The notes under the pieces were generated by a model. It searched no databases and was not told the origin of the DNA. It worked only from the letters and a program-made list of their open reading frames with translations. Of a stretch of DNA of 5,586 nt, positions 5,363-5,586 are shown piece by piece (positions within the stretch are counted from its first letter, which is position 1; each line of letters starts with the position of its first letter). Source of the DNA: Gemmatimonadota bacterium. Lineage in GTDB: Bacteria; Gemmatimonadota; Gemmatimonadetes; Gemmatimonadales; GWC2-71-9. The DNA lies in NCBI GenBank assembly GCA_003221075.1, contig QHUF01000019.1, positions 1-5,586 on the forward strand, written 5' to 3'. Both the position numbers and the translations under genes were made by a program.

Positions 5363-5586
5363 GCCGCGGCACCGCCGCCTGGTGCCCCTTTATTGCGATG
5401 CATCAGCAACAAGAGCGGCAGCGATAGCACGAAGACCGTTCCAAAGAGCAGGAACAGCTGCTCGAACGAGAGCACCCTCGCCTGCGTGGTCACGATCCCA
5501 TTCAAGACTCCGATCGCCTTCGTCTGCGCGATTGCCGGCAGCTCGCCCCGCCCAATGAGGGCCTGCGTGATCATCGCGACACGCTC
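5356..5586 (-). CDS. DHA2/EmrB-QacA type MFS drug exporter, C-terminal part (5' end outside window)
   Basis: The last 76 residues of a reading frame that stays open through the right edge, so the start lies outside. The sequence AIGVLNGIVTTQARVLSFEQLFLLFGTVFVLSLPLLLLM followed by a short basic and alanine-rich tail closely resembles the end of EmrB-like, proton-driven 14-helix exporters. In that family a periplasmic loop ending in LN..V..QA..LSF leads into the final helix (QLFLLFGTVFVLSLPLLLLM). Residues such as IGRGELPAIAQTKAIG would belong to that loop. An ATG at 5574 is internal to this segment and would give only 72 residues, far too short for the family. The gene converges on the M20 gene with a 7-bp overlap of the two ends, leaving no room for a separate terminator. 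An EmrA-like or TetR-like partner might lie to the right but cannot be seen. The exporter assignment is likely; the substrate is unknown. Confidence 0.75.
   Translation of the reverse strand, partial: ERVAMITQALIGRGELPAIAQTKAIGVLNGIVTTQARVLSFEQLFLLFGTVFVLSLPLLLLMHRNKGAPGGGAAAH

Overview
The window is a GC-rich, gene-dense piece of bacterial chromosome with almost no non-coding DNA. It holds five protein genes, four complete and one cut by the right edge. There are no RNA genes, CRISPR array, insertion sequence, integrase or phage genes. The GC content, a DUF885 metallopeptidase, an M20 peptidase, a DHA2 exporter and palindromic repeats of the type GTAGGGGCGCAGCA plus its reverse complement suggest a soil or sediment lineage such as Gemmatimonadota or Acidobacteriota. 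That placement is an impression from gene style, not a demonstration.

Layout. From 4009 leftward, three minus-strand genes are packed as an operon: a LeuA/homocitrate-synthase-type condensing enzyme (4009-2780), a DUF885 HExxxGHH putative zinc peptidase (2783-1176) and an MFS permease (1183-2). The first pair overlaps by 4 bp (ATGA) and the second pair by 8 bp, so translational coupling is likely. A 90-bp gap (4010-4099) divides this operon from a divergent plus-strand M20 metallopeptidase (4100-5362). The gap holds a candidate promoter for each direction, both placed so close to the start codons that the mRNAs would be leaderless or nearly so. The M20 gene ends tail-to-tail, overlapping by 7 bp, with the C-terminal part of a DHA2/EmrB-like drug exporter that runs off the window (5586-5356).

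Most unusual feature. The M20 gene carries two near-identical 28-bp palindromes (4337-4364 and 4622-4649) in the same reading frame. Each encodes GAQHAAPLH, and both lie in loops between intact catalytic motifs. They look like mobile or dispersed palindromic repeats that inserted into a coding sequence and were kept as extra peptide, as known for Rickettsia palindromic elements. The first copy abuts a separate 18-bp perfect palindrome.

How the genes may work together. Two peptidases, a condensing enzyme of the isopropylmalate/homocitrate synthase superfamily without the usual leucine-feedback domain, and a permease could form a small module for peptide or amino-acid turnover with export or import. 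No leuB, leuC or leuD neighbour is present, so the role of the condensing enzyme is unresolved.
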